Positions 1 to 5,603 of a stretch of 8,236 bases of DNA are shown here, in pieces (position 1 is the stretch's first letter; the number at the start of each line of letters is the position of its first letter). Below the pieces are notes generated by a model. That model made no database searches and had not been told where the DNA came from. It saw only the letters and a list, made by a program, of their open reading frames with translations. Both the position numbers and the translations under genes were made by a program. Source of the DNA: an uncultured Actinomyces sp. (GTDB lineage Bacteria; Actinomycetota; Actinomycetes; Actinomycetales; Actinomycetaceae); NCBI GenBank assembly GCA_937926415.1, contig CALBAF010000376.1, positions 1 through 8,236 of the forward strand. Direction: 5' to 3'.

Positions 1-229
1 AGGCCAACGCCCACTCGCGCACGGGTTCGACGAGGGCCTCGCGCCGACGCGCCGTCAACGCCTTTGAGTCGGTGAGCCCTTCCGGGACGGGTGCGGCATC
101 CGCGCCGATAAGTGCGACGCCGACGGCGACGGGGCCTGCGAGCGCTCCGCGCCCCACCTCGTCCATCCCTGCAACGATTCCCCACCGATGCGCGAGGGAG
201 ACCTCGAGATCACGCGAGGCGGTCGTCAT
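1..229 (-). CDS. rnhB: Ribonuclease HII, N-terminal part (cut by window edge)
   Basis: RNase HII cleaves the RNA strand of RNA-DNA hybrids and nicks at single ribonucleotides misincorporated into DNA; it acts in the cytoplasm with divalent metal ions. Translating back from the ATG at 229-227 gives 76 residues up to the window edge. They include the family signature [17 protein letters not shown] at residues 21-37, in which D23 and E24 are the first two acidic metal ligands, and the second conserved block [11 protein letters not shown] at 53-63. The remaining catalytic aspartates lie beyond the window, so activity cannot be judged. The ATG overlaps the lepB stop codon as ATGA, which implies translational coupling. 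The lepB-rnhB order is common in actinobacteria. The identification is secure; only the 3' part is missing. Confidence 0.93.
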   Translation of the reverse strand, partial: MTTASRDLEVSLAHRWGIVAGMDEVGRGALAGPVAVGVALIGADAAPVPEGLTDSKALTARRREALVEPVREWALA

Positions 230-972
230 GAGGCGTCGGGGACAGACGCGAAAACCTCGTGGTGCGCGATGTCTGTCGTCCAGCGCGTCGTCGGCCAGAT
301 GACCGCCTGAACGGTACCGACGACCGAGGATACCGGCACGTAGGGAGACTGCCCTGAGCCCATGTGGTAGCGAGAATCGGCCGAGTTCGAACGGTTGTCA
401 CCCATCACCCACAGGTGTCCCTCGGGAACGACGACATCAAAGGTGCGCTCGCCACACGGCACCTGGCCATCGGGTACGTAGGTCTCGTCAAGCTCAACTC
501 CGTTGACGCTCACCTTGCCGCTCGCGCTGGTGCACGACACGCGATCGCCACCGACGCCGATGACGCGCTTCACGAGCGTCTGCTCACTGCCTCCCGGGAC
601 GAAACCGGTGAACTCCCCCAGACGGCGCAGCACTGAGGGAGAAGTCGCCTGAGAGGAACCCAGCCAGCCGAGCGTGTCATCGAAGACGACGACATCCCCG
701 CGGTGCACATTCGAACGAAGGGCATCGATACGCGAGACGGCAATGCGGTCGTCCTCCACCAGCGTGTTGTGCATCGAGGGAGAGGGAATCCAGAAAACCT
801 GGACGATGAAGGCACGCAGCAGCGACGAAATCACGAGGGCAACGACGATGATCAAGAGGATCTCGCGCAGCCATACCAGCGGGTTACGACGAGCGCGGGC
901 CTCCGCGCGATCACGATCCCGAAGAGAAGGCGAATGCAGCGGTCCGAGCGACGGTCCTGCTGTCGGGGTCAT
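226..972 (-). CDS. lepB: Type I signal peptidase
   Basis: This membrane-anchored serine protease removes signal peptides from proteins exported by Sec or Tat, with its active site outside the membrane. The product is 248 aa. It has a short charged cytoplasmic N-terminus, one hydrophobic segment at about residues 37-57, and then the catalytic box PSPSMHNTL with the nucleophile S66. The general-base lysine is K135 in [11 protein letters not shown], and the conserved box [11 protein letters not shown] is at 191-201. Residues about 101-130 form a loop before the lysine box. I chose the ATG at 972 because AAGGAG lies 5 nt upstream; a TTG eight codons further up (996) is also in frame but has no comparable ribosome binding site. 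The gene follows the rplS terminator, so it probably has its own promoter. Its stop overlaps the rnhB start. Confidence 0.95.
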   Translation of the reverse strand: MTPTAGPSLGPLHSPSLRDRDRAEARARRNPLVWLREILLIIVVALVISSLLRAFIVQVFWIPSPSMHNTLVEDDRIAVSRIDALRSNVHRGDVVVFDDTLGWLGSSQATSPSVLRRLGEFTGFVPGGSEQTLVKRVIGVGGDRVSCTSASGKVSVNGVELDETYVPDGQVPCGERTFDVVVPEGHLWVMGDNRSNSADSRYHMGSGQSPYVPVSSVVGTVQAVIWPTTRWTTDIAHHEVFASVPDAS

Positions 973-1014
973 GCAATCTCCTTGTCGTTGCGTCAACCAT
1001 CCCAGGATACGGCG

Positions 1015-1045
1015 AGGTCCGACACCGGCGCGCGGTGTCGGACCT
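1015..1045 (-). terminator. 13-bp GC-rich hairpin between rplS and lepB
   Basis: A perfect 13-bp inverted repeat (1015-1027 with 1033-1045) encloses a 5-nt loop. It lies after the clear rplS terminator and before lepB. Read on the minus strand it is not followed by a run of T; the short T stretch (1045-1047) is on the plus-strand side. It may be a back-up terminator, a block to plus-strand transcription, or part of the lepB leader. The structure is certain; the role is a guess. Confidence 0.5.
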
Positions 1046-1052
1046 TTCCGTG

Positions 1053-1078
1053 AAAAATGCCAAGGCGTGTGCCTGGCA
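1053..1078 (-). terminator. Intrinsic terminator of rplS
   Basis: On the minus strand, 4 nt after the rplS stop codon, there is an 8-bp stem (TGCCAGGC pairing with GCC-TGGCA, one bulged base) with a 4-nt ACAC loop (1058-1078). It is followed at once by five T residues (1057-1053). This is the classic form of a Rho-independent terminator and the best one in the window. It should end the rpsP/trmD/rplS transcription unit before lepB. Confidence 0.85.
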
Positions 1079-1082
1079 AGTC

Positions 1083-1439
1083 TCAGGCGGACTTGCCGGA
1101 ACGGTGTTCCTTGATCTTCGCGGCCTTGCCGTGACGCTCACGCAGGTAGTAGAGCTTGGCGCGACGCACGTCGCCCTTGGTGACGACCTCGATGTGGTCG
1201 ATCGTGGGGGCGTGAACCGGGAAGGTACGCTCGACGCCCACACCGAAGGAAACCTTGCGGATGGTGAACGTGGAGGACACACCGTGACCGCGACGAGCGA
1301 TCACGACACCCTGGAAGACCTGGATACGAGAGCGGTTGCCTTCGATGACCTTGACGTGCACCTTGAGGGTGTCTCCAGCTCGGAACGAGGGGATGTCATC
1401 GCGCAGCGATGCCGCGTCAACGGCGTCCAGCTTCTGCAT
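1083..1439 (-). CDS. rplS: 50S ribosomal protein bL19
   Basis: bL19 is a component of the large ribosomal subunit, located at the interface with the small subunit. The 118-aa product has the usual family length and conserved blocks: [13 protein letters not shown] at 19-31, [13 protein letters not shown] at 39-51, and RRAKLYYLR at 92-100, followed by a basic C-terminus. The ATG at 1439 is preceded by AAGGAG 6 nt upstream, a strong ribosome binding site suited to a highly expressed gene. It lies downstream of trmD as in the widespread rpsP-rimM-trmD-rplS order, but is separated from it by 172 nt holding a candidate promoter and structured leader. An intrinsic terminator follows immediately. Nothing in the protein is unusual. 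Confidence 0.97.
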   Translation of the reverse strand: MQKLDAVDAASLRDDIPSFRAGDTLKVHVKVIEGNRSRIQVFQGVVIARRGHGVSSTFTIRKVSFGVGVERTFPVHAPTIDHIEVVTKGDVRRAKLYYLRERHGKAAKIKEHRSGKSA

Positions 1440-1562
1440 TTCTTCTCCTTGACGCCTCTGCCGCAGGTCGGAAGCGCCTGGTTGGGCGGGTCGAGCCCGC
1501 TCACTTGACGTGTGATCGTGCGCCTCGGTGTCCCCCTGCGGCAGGATGAACCACGCACAATC
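1440..1562 (-). promoter_or_regulatory. Candidate structured 5' leader of rplS
   Basis: The stretch between the predicted transcription start and the rplS ATG holds a perfect 10-bp inverted repeat, CTGCCGCAGG (1544-1535) with CCTGCGGCAG (1467-1458), enclosing 67 nt. Inside it is a smaller hairpin, GCGGG-5 nt-CCCGC (1486-1500). The 3' arm of the long stem ends 8 nt before the AAGGAG ribosome binding site, so folding could affect initiation. Leaders bound by ribosomal proteins are known upstream of many r-protein genes, including L19 leaders in other phyla. I cannot match this one to a named family, so its regulatory function is inferred from structure and position. Confidence 0.45.
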
Positions 1563-1568
1563 CCGATA

Positions 1569-1577
1569 ATTATTCCA
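1569..1577 (-). promoter_or_regulatory. Candidate extended -10 promoter for rplS
   Basis: On the minus strand TGGAATAAT matches an extended -10 element (TGn followed by AATAAT, five of six matches to TATAAT). It lies in a short AT-rich island within otherwise GC-rich DNA, between the trmD stop and rplS. I see no good -35 hexamer at 16-18 nt upstream, which fits an extended -10 promoter but weakens the call. Transcription would start near 1562. Confidence 0.4.
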
Positions 1578-1611
1578 CAGCAGGAGGCACCAGGGCTAGT
1601 GCACGGACGTG

Positions 1612-2964
1612 TTATGCGGTGAGATCACGCACCATAAGGACGTCGTAGTTGCGTACGCCGCCCACGTCGAAGGTTCGGCTCGACCGCTTACGGAACCCGT
1701 GGCGCTTGTAAAAGGCCTGCGCCTCCTTGTTACCACGATTGGTGCCAAGCACAACGGCGGCATGGCCCCGTTCGGCCGCATCCGCGATGGCACGGTCGAT
1801 GAGCACGTCCGCAATACCACTGCCGCGCCATGCCTCATCCACATAGCACTTGGACAGGTAGGCGCTTCCCGCATCAACGCGTCCGGGACGCACGAGATCG
1901 CTCGGCAGCGCATCGGGTCCAACGTGGGTGAGCACGTAACCAACGAGGCCACCCCAGACCTCGGCAACGAACAGGCGGTGACGTTCAGGATCGGAAATAA
2001 GAGCGTCAAACACGTCAGCGCTGAGCTGCGTGGCAATGTGCTCGGCAATCGCTTCCTCGGGTAGGTTCTCCGGGCAAGCATCCGGGAACGTGCGCGCCGC
2101 AAGCTCACTGACTGCGACGACGTCCTCAAGCTCAGCCAGTCGGACGTCGAGCCGTTCCGCCGCGCCAGCTCTCGGATACGCAACACCGCAGCGGGCCAGC
2201 ATCGCACGGTCCTCGCGCGTCAGAGACGAAGCGTCCAGCGACAGCGCGAGATCGGGGCGCACGCGAGCTGTCTTCTCAATCGCACGATCGCGTCGCCAAC
2301 GCTCAATAGCCGCGTGATTACCACCGAGTAGCACCTCGGGAATCTCGAGCGAGCGAAACTCCCTGGGCTTGGTGAACACGGGGTATTCGAGGAGGCCCGC
2401 ACCCGAGTGAGATTCTTCAACGAGGGAGTCCGGGTTTCCCATGAAACCGTCGAGAAGACGCGCGACTGCCTCAGTGAGAACCATCGCGGCGACCTCGCCG
2501 CCGTTGAGAACGTAGTCGCCGATCGAAAACTCGACGACCTCAACGCCGGCGTCGCGGTAGTGCTCGGCGACACGGGCGTCGATGCCCTCGTAGCGCCCGC
2601 AGGCGACGATAATCTGGTCGGCGCGCGCGAGGTCCTCCACGCGTGGCTGGGTCAGCGGTGTACCTGACGGCGTCGGGATCGCGAGGACGCGACGCGGCGA
2701 GGAGGACGACCCCTCGGCCTCGGAGCCCGGCAGCGGGATGGAGAGCACCTCATCGAGGGCGCGGGCCCACACATCCGCACGCATCACCATGCCGGCACCC
2801 CCGCCGTAGGGGGTGTCATCGACGCTGCGATGCTTGCCGGTAGCCCAGTTACGCAGGTCGTGCGCCTGGAGCTGGACGAGGCCGGCGTCTTCCGCCTTGC
2901 CCATCAGCGACAGGCGAAGAGGCGCAAAATAGTCGGGAAAAATCGAGATCAGGTCAAAACGCAC
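1612..2964 (-). CDS. trmD: tRNA (guanine-37-N1) methyltransferase fused to a GNAT acetyltransferase
   Basis: TrmD uses S-adenosylmethionine to methylate N1 of G37 next to the anticodon of certain tRNAs, preventing +1 frameshifts. The 450-aa product is far longer than ordinary TrmD (about 230-270 aa). Residues 1-~245 are TrmD: FDLISIFPDYF near the start, PYGGGAGMVM at 52-61, and knot motifs GRYEGID at 123-129 and SIGDYVLNGGE at 147-157. The likely catalytic Asp is D179 in the DSLVEESH block, with GNHAAIERWRR at 215-225. Residues ~271-450 are a GNAT domain with the acetyl-CoA loop RGSGIA at 380-385 and an NKEAQAFYKRHGF block at 412-424. I place the start at the GTG at 2964, 4 nt after rimM, because the family N-terminus (M/V-RFDLISIFP) begins there. 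The ribosome binding site is weak (GAGG about 12 nt upstream), fitting low expression. The frame runs unbroken through both domains. The acetyl acceptor is unknown. Confidence 0.93.
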   Translation of the reverse strand: MRFDLISIFPDYFAPLRLSLMGKAEDAGLVQLQAHDLRNWATGKHRSVDDTPYGGGAGMVMRADVWARALDEVLSIPLPGSEAEGSSSSPRRVLAIPTPSGTPLTQPRVEDLARADQIIVACGRYEGIDARVAEHYRDAGVEVVEFSIGDYVLNGGEVAAMVLTEAVARLLDGFMGNPDSLVEESHSGAGLLEYPVFTKPREFRSLEIPEVLLGGNHAAIERWRRDRAIEKTARVRPDLALSLDASSLTREDRAMLARCGVAYPRAGAAERLDVRLAELEDVVAVSELAARTFPDACPENLPEEAIAEHIATQLSADVFDALISDPERHRLFVAEVWGGLVGYVLTHVGPDALPSDLVRPGRVDAGSAYLSKCYVDEAWRGSGIADVLIDRAIADAAERGHAAVVLGTNRGNKEAQAFYKRHGFRKRSSRTFDVGGVRNYDVLMVRDLTA

Positions 2965-2968
2965 GATG

Positions 2969-3481
2969 TCAGTCGCCCTCGCGCTCCGACACGGCATCGT
3001 CGTCGAACAGGCCGGGGGGCGCATCAATGACGACAAATCCACCCTCGACGTCAACGGTAGGAACGAGGGCCGTCACGAAGGGAACCATGACACTGCCTCG
3101 CTCCGTGGCCACGAGGAGCAAATCCTGGGCCGCACCGGGGGTCAGACCACTCACGGTACCGAGAACATCACCGCCCGGGGTACGCGCCTCGAGGCCTTTG
3201 AGCTCATGCGGATACCAGGCGTCCTCCTCGGGATGAGCCTCGACGAGCAGGCGCGCTCCGCGCAGGGCCTCCGCCTCCTCGCGGGTCGCACACTCCTCGA
3301 AGGAGGCGAGCACGCGATCCTTGTGCGTACGCACGGATCGCACCGTCAGGTAACGCCGCTCCCCCGCGACGTCCAAACGCGAGCCGGGTGCCAGCACCTC
3401 GGGATCGTCACTGCGTACGTCCACGATAACCTCACCTCGCAGGCCGTGGGCGGGACCGACAATGGCGGCTGTGAGCTGCAT
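2969..3481 (-). CDS. rimM: 16S rRNA processing / 30S maturation factor RimM
   Basis: RimM binds uS19 and assists assembly of the 30S head and 16S rRNA processing. The 170-aa product has the usual length. The N-terminal beta-barrel contains VGPAHGLRGEV at residues 8-18. The C-terminal PRC-barrel domain begins with WYPHELKGLEA at 89-99 and ends with the MVPFV (132-136) and APPGL (154-158) blocks, followed by an acidic tail. The ATG at 3481 has AGGAG 5 nt upstream. trmD starts 4 nt after its stop, so the two are almost certainly co-translated. Two hairpins separate it from khpA upstream, and no obvious promoter fits between them and the start, which suggests expression by partial readthrough. 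Confidence 0.95.
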   Translation of the reverse strand: MQLTAAIVGPAHGLRGEVIVDVRSDDPEVLAPGSRLDVAGERRYLTVRSVRTHKDRVLASFEECATREEAEALRGARLLVEAHPEEDAWYPHELKGLEARTPGGDVLGTVSGLTPGAAQDLLLVATERGSVMVPFVTALVPTVDVEGGFVVIDAPPGLFDDDAVSEREGD

Positions 3482-3500
3482 GTGTTCTCCTGACGGTAAA

Positions 3501-3514
3501 CGGGGACTCCCCCG
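3501..3514 (-). terminator. Small hairpin in the rimM 5' region (possible attenuator)
   Basis: On the minus strand CGGGG-GAGT-CCCCG forms a 5-bp stem with a 4-nt loop, followed by TTTA, about 12 nt before the rimM ribosome binding site. It lies directly downstream of a larger terminator-like hairpin. It is short, and the T tract is poor, so it may be a weak second stop or may only tune rimM translation. Confidence 0.35.
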
Positions 3515-3555
3515 AAGGATACAACGAAGGGGCCCGGCAGTGCCGGACCCCTTCG
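3515..3555 (-). terminator. Terminator-like hairpin after khpA
   Basis: An almost perfect inverted repeat (3525-3555) can form a 13- to 15-bp stem around CGAAGGGG and CCCCTTCG. The single mismatch in the plus strand (3533 with 3547) becomes a G-U pair in minus-strand RNA, which supports function on that strand. It is followed by the T-rich stretch TTGTATCCTT (3524-3515). It lies 15 nt after the khpA stop and would reduce or end transcription of the rpsP-khpA unit before rimM-trmD. Confidence 0.72.
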
Positions 3556-3570
3556 CGACGTGTGCGAGTC

Positions 3571-3810
3571 TTACTCGCGATCCGTGTCGACGACGTCAAC
3601 GCGGACAGTGCCACGCGTGGACAGCGCACCCATGACGGTGCGCAGCGCGCGAGCCGTCCGACCGCCGCGTCCGATGACGCGGCCCAGATCCTCGGGGTTC
3701 ACGCGAACCTCAAGAAGCTGGCCACGTCGCATGGAACGAGGCGTCACCTCGACATCTTCGGGGTGGTCAACGATGCCGCTGACCAGGTGCTCCAACGCGT
3801 CGGCGAGCAT
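3571..3810 (-). CDS. khpA: KH-domain RNA-binding protein KhpA
   Basis: KhpA is a small single-KH-domain RNA-binding protein; in Firmicutes it partners KhpB and influences cell division and RNA stability. The 79-aa product has the full family length. The KH signature IGRGGRTARALRTVM at 46-60 carries the nucleic-acid-binding GxxG loop GRGG at 47-50, preceded by an LEVRVNPEDLGRV strand-helix. The ATG at 3810 lies 2 nt after the rpsP stop, with a GGAGAGG stretch in the end of rpsP as a probable ribosome binding site, so it is coupled to rpsP. This rpsP-khpA-rimM order is typical of actinobacteria and Firmicutes. A strong hairpin follows. Its targets in this organism are unknown. Confidence 0.93.
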   Translation of the reverse strand: MLADALEHLVSGIVDHPEDVEVTPRSMRRGQLLEVRVNPEDLGRVIGRGGRTARALRTVMGALSTRGTVRVDVVDTDRE

Positions 3811-3812
3811 GC

Positions 3813-4280
3813 TCAGGCATCCTCTCCGGCGGCCTCTTCGGAAGCCTGCTCGCCGGCCTCAGCCTCAGCAGCGGCTGCAGCGGCGGCGGCCTCTTCCTCG
3901 GCCTTCTTGGCGGAGGCAGCAGCCTTGGACTTCTCGGCAGCAGCCTCGGCGTCCTTGATGGCCTGCTCGGCCTGGGCGGCCTTGTCGGACTCGGAGACGA
4001 TGACGCGGGAAACCGCGTCGGCCTTGCCGTTAAACTTGGCGATATCACCGGTCAGGACCAGCAGCTTGCGGACCTGGTCGGAGGGCTGAGCGCCAACACC
4101 GAGCCAGTACTGGGCGCGCTCAGAGTCGATGCGGATGATCGACGGGTCGGGCTGAGGATCGTAGTAGCCGACCTCTTCGATGACGCGGCCGTCACGCTTC
4201 TTGCGCGAATCGACAACGACAACACGGTACTGGGCAGCGTGGATCTTACCCACGCGCTTCAGGCGAATTCGAACTGCCAC
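3813..4280 (-). CDS. rpsP: 30S ribosomal protein bS16 with long Ala/Glu tail
   Basis: bS16 is a small-subunit ribosomal protein that binds 16S rRNA early and helps 30S assembly. The product is 155 aa. Residues 1-~88 are the conserved domain, starting [12 protein letters not shown] and containing [22 protein letters not shown] at 21-42 and [16 protein letters not shown] at 55-70. Residues ~98-155 form a low-complexity Ala/Glu/Lys tail with a run of eight Ala (131-138), probably helical or disordered. Such tails are usual in actinobacterial bS16 and absent from the roughly 82-aa E. coli protein. The start is a GTG at 4280, with GGAG about 11 nt upstream. It is the first gene after the promoter at 4411-4440 and is followed closely by khpA. 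Confidence 0.96.
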   Translation of the reverse strand: MAVRIRLKRVGKIHAAQYRVVVVDSRKKRDGRVIEEVGYYDPQPDPSIIRIDSERAQYWLGVGAQPSDQVRKLLVLTGDIAKFNGKADAVSRVIVSESDKAAQAEQAIKDAEAAAEKSKAAASAKKAEEEAAAAAAAAEAEAGEQASEEAAGEDA

Positions 4281-4404
4281 TTGAGTGGTCTCTCCATTTC
4301 AGATTGGTGTGGACCTTTGCGTCCCAAGGTGGGAAACACAGGGGTCGCATTGGACCGGGACACGACGGCACACAGTGAGAGGGTCTGCGAACCGCCGGGT
4401 ACAG
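4281..4404 (-). promoter_or_regulatory. Leader region of rpsP mRNA
   Basis: About 120 nt separate the predicted transcription start from the rpsP GTG. The leader contains short pairing options only, such as TCCCA-CCT-TGGGA and ACCTT-8 nt-AAGGT, which compete for the same bases around 4313-4333. I see no recognisable riboswitch or known r-protein leader motif, nor a convincing small ORF. The ribosome binding site GGAG lies near its 3' end. Confidence 0.35.
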
Positions 4405-4410
4405 CTAGCG

Positions 4411-4440
4411 ATTATGCCATATTTCGCGCGCAAATCCCAA
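4411..4440 (-). promoter_or_regulatory. Sigma-70-type promoter upstream of rpsP
   Basis: On the minus strand TTGGGA (4440-4435; four of six matches to TTGACA) and CATAAT (4416-4411; five of six matches to TATAAT) are separated by 18 nt. They lie in one of the few AT-richer stretches in the window, directly ahead of a ribosomal protein gene. Transcription would start near 4404. This would let rpsP-khpA be expressed independently of the SRP genes upstream. Confidence 0.6.
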
Positions 4441-4458
4441 GTCAGGGACGTATGCCAC

Positions 4459-4492
4459 GTCGTCCGAATCGGTTAAATCGATCACTGACGAC
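4459..4492 (-). terminator. Possible weak terminator after the amidohydrolase gene
   Basis: Just after the amidohydrolase stop, GTCGTC (4492-4487) and GACGAC (4464-4459) can pair around an inner ATCG/CGAT helix. No T tract follows. The position, between a gene end and the rpsP promoter, suits a terminator, but the stem is interrupted and the call is weak. Confidence 0.3.
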
Positions 4493-4493
4493 T

Positions 4494-5600
4494 TCAGGCG
4501 GGCGGTCGCTCCCAGACGGTCGCTCCACCCAACGTGACGCTCACGGGCCTCGAGAGGATCACGGGGTCGTCCCTCGGATCCGCATCGAGGATGAGGAAAT
4601 CAGCGGGTCCTCCGTTGACGAGGCCGGGGTAGCCGAGGTAGCGCTGACTCATCCAGGTGGCCGCATCGATGGTGGTCTGAGCGGGCGCACCCCACTCGCT
4701 CCACAGGTCAAGTTCACCGGCGATCGTCCCGTGGTCCTGATAACCGCCCGAATCCGTGCCCATGAGCAGGAGAACGCCCGATTCGACGAGCATCTGGAAG
4801 TGCTCGCGGCGCGTGTCGTACATGGCCTGCATCGTCGCGGCGTAGACGGGGTATTTTGCCCCCGCCTGGGCAGCGAAGTCCTGGAAAAGTTCGACCTGGC
4901 GAAGCGTGGGGGTCACCGCGATACCGCGCGCGGCGATCTCGCTCGCCTGATTCGCGTCGATGCCGCTGCCGTGTTCGATGTCGTCGACGCCGGCCTCGAT
5001 GAGCGAGTCAATGATCCGATGCGAAAACGCGTGTACCGCGATCCGAGCCCCGGCCTCGTGAACTGCGCAGACGGCGTCAACGAGGACAGCCGGATCCCAC
5101 AGGGGCATGAGGTCGGACTCCGCTCCCCCGCTGCGGTCGATCCAGTCGCCGACGATCTTGACCCAGCCGTCGGACGCACGCGCCATGGAAGCCAGCACGC
5201 CCGGAAGCTCGCGCTGGTCCTCGACGTCGAGCGGGAGGTCGCGCATGTAGCGCTTCGGGCGCGCAACGTGGCGGCCGCAGCGGATGAGGTGCAAGCCGGT
5301 TTCGTGAGCTGCCGGTGAGTTATCGACCGGGACACCGCAGTCGCGCACGACGGTCACGCCGCTCGCGAGCGTCACGCGTGCCTGCTCCACCATCTCGTGG
5401 GCGGACACGGACCCGGTCTCCGAGTATCCGATGTGGCAGTGCGAATCGACCATGCCCGGCACGATGACCCCCACCGACGGAGCGGCACGCTCCTCGCCGA
5501 CGCGATGAATCACACCGCCGTCCACGCGCCACGTGCCGCTCACCCACGAAGGGCGCTCGGACGCGTTATCCGCCCACAGGGCGAGTCCGGAGAACTCCAT
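4494..5600 (-). CDS. Amidohydrolase-family metal-dependent hydrolase, substrate unknown
   Basis: The 368-aa product belongs to the amidohydrolase superfamily, which hydrolyses C-N or C-O bonds with one or two metal ions in a TIM barrel. The metal-site residues appear in order: HxH in DSHCHIG (H54, H56), a lysine in WVKIVGDW (K148) that could be the carbamylated bridge, H190 in AVHAFS, H210 in DIEHGSG, and D283 in MGTDSGG. The N-terminal ~45 and C-terminal ~35 residues resemble the small beta-sandwich of imidazolonepropionase/prolidase-like members, with PADFLILDADP at 332-342. There is no signal peptide, so it is probably cytoplasmic. It starts 3 nt after ffh with no well-spaced ribosome binding site (GAGG is only 1 nt from ATG), so translation probably depends on coupling. 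From memory, M. tuberculosis has an amidohydrolase gene (Rv2915c) in the same place. The substrate cannot be deduced; a dipeptidase or a lactam or ring hydrolase are possibilities. Confidence 0.88.
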   Translation of the reverse strand: MEFSGLALWADNASERPSWVSGTWRVDGGVIHRVGEERAAPSVGVIVPGMVDSHCHIGYSETGSVSAHEMVEQARVTLASGVTVVRDCGVPVDNSPAAHETGLHLIRCGRHVARPKRYMRDLPLDVEDQRELPGVLASMARASDGWVKIVGDWIDRSGGAESDLMPLWDPAVLVDAVCAVHEAGARIAVHAFSHRIIDSLIEAGVDDIEHGSGIDANQASEIAARGIAVTPTLRQVELFQDFAAQAGAKYPVYAATMQAMYDTRREHFQMLVESGVLLLMGTDSGGYQDHGTIAGELDLWSEWGAPAQTTIDAATWMSQRYLGYPGLVNGGPADFLILDADPRDDPVILSRPVSVTLGGATVWERPPA

Positions 5601-5603
5601 GCC

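Noticed and set aside
973..996. TTG at 996 as the lepB start (eight extra residues)
   Set aside because: The ATG at 972 has AAGGAG at ideal spacing; the TTG has no comparable ribosome binding site and would place the real one inside the coding sequence.
1587..1602. Hairpin GCACT-6 nt-GGTGC just after the trmD stop as a trmD terminator
   Set aside because: Only 5 bp with one G-U pair and no T tract; it overlaps the -35 region of the rplS promoter candidate.
2965..3054. Thirty extra N-terminal codons on trmD (start at 3054)
   Set aside because: They overlap the end of rimM in another frame and precede the canonical TrmD N-terminus, which begins exactly at the GTG at 2964.
4239..5318. Plus-strand open frame of 359 codons opposite rpsP and the amidohydrolase
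   Set aside because: It crosses the rpsP promoter and leader and lies antisense to well-identified genes; the composition is that of a GC-rich shadow frame.
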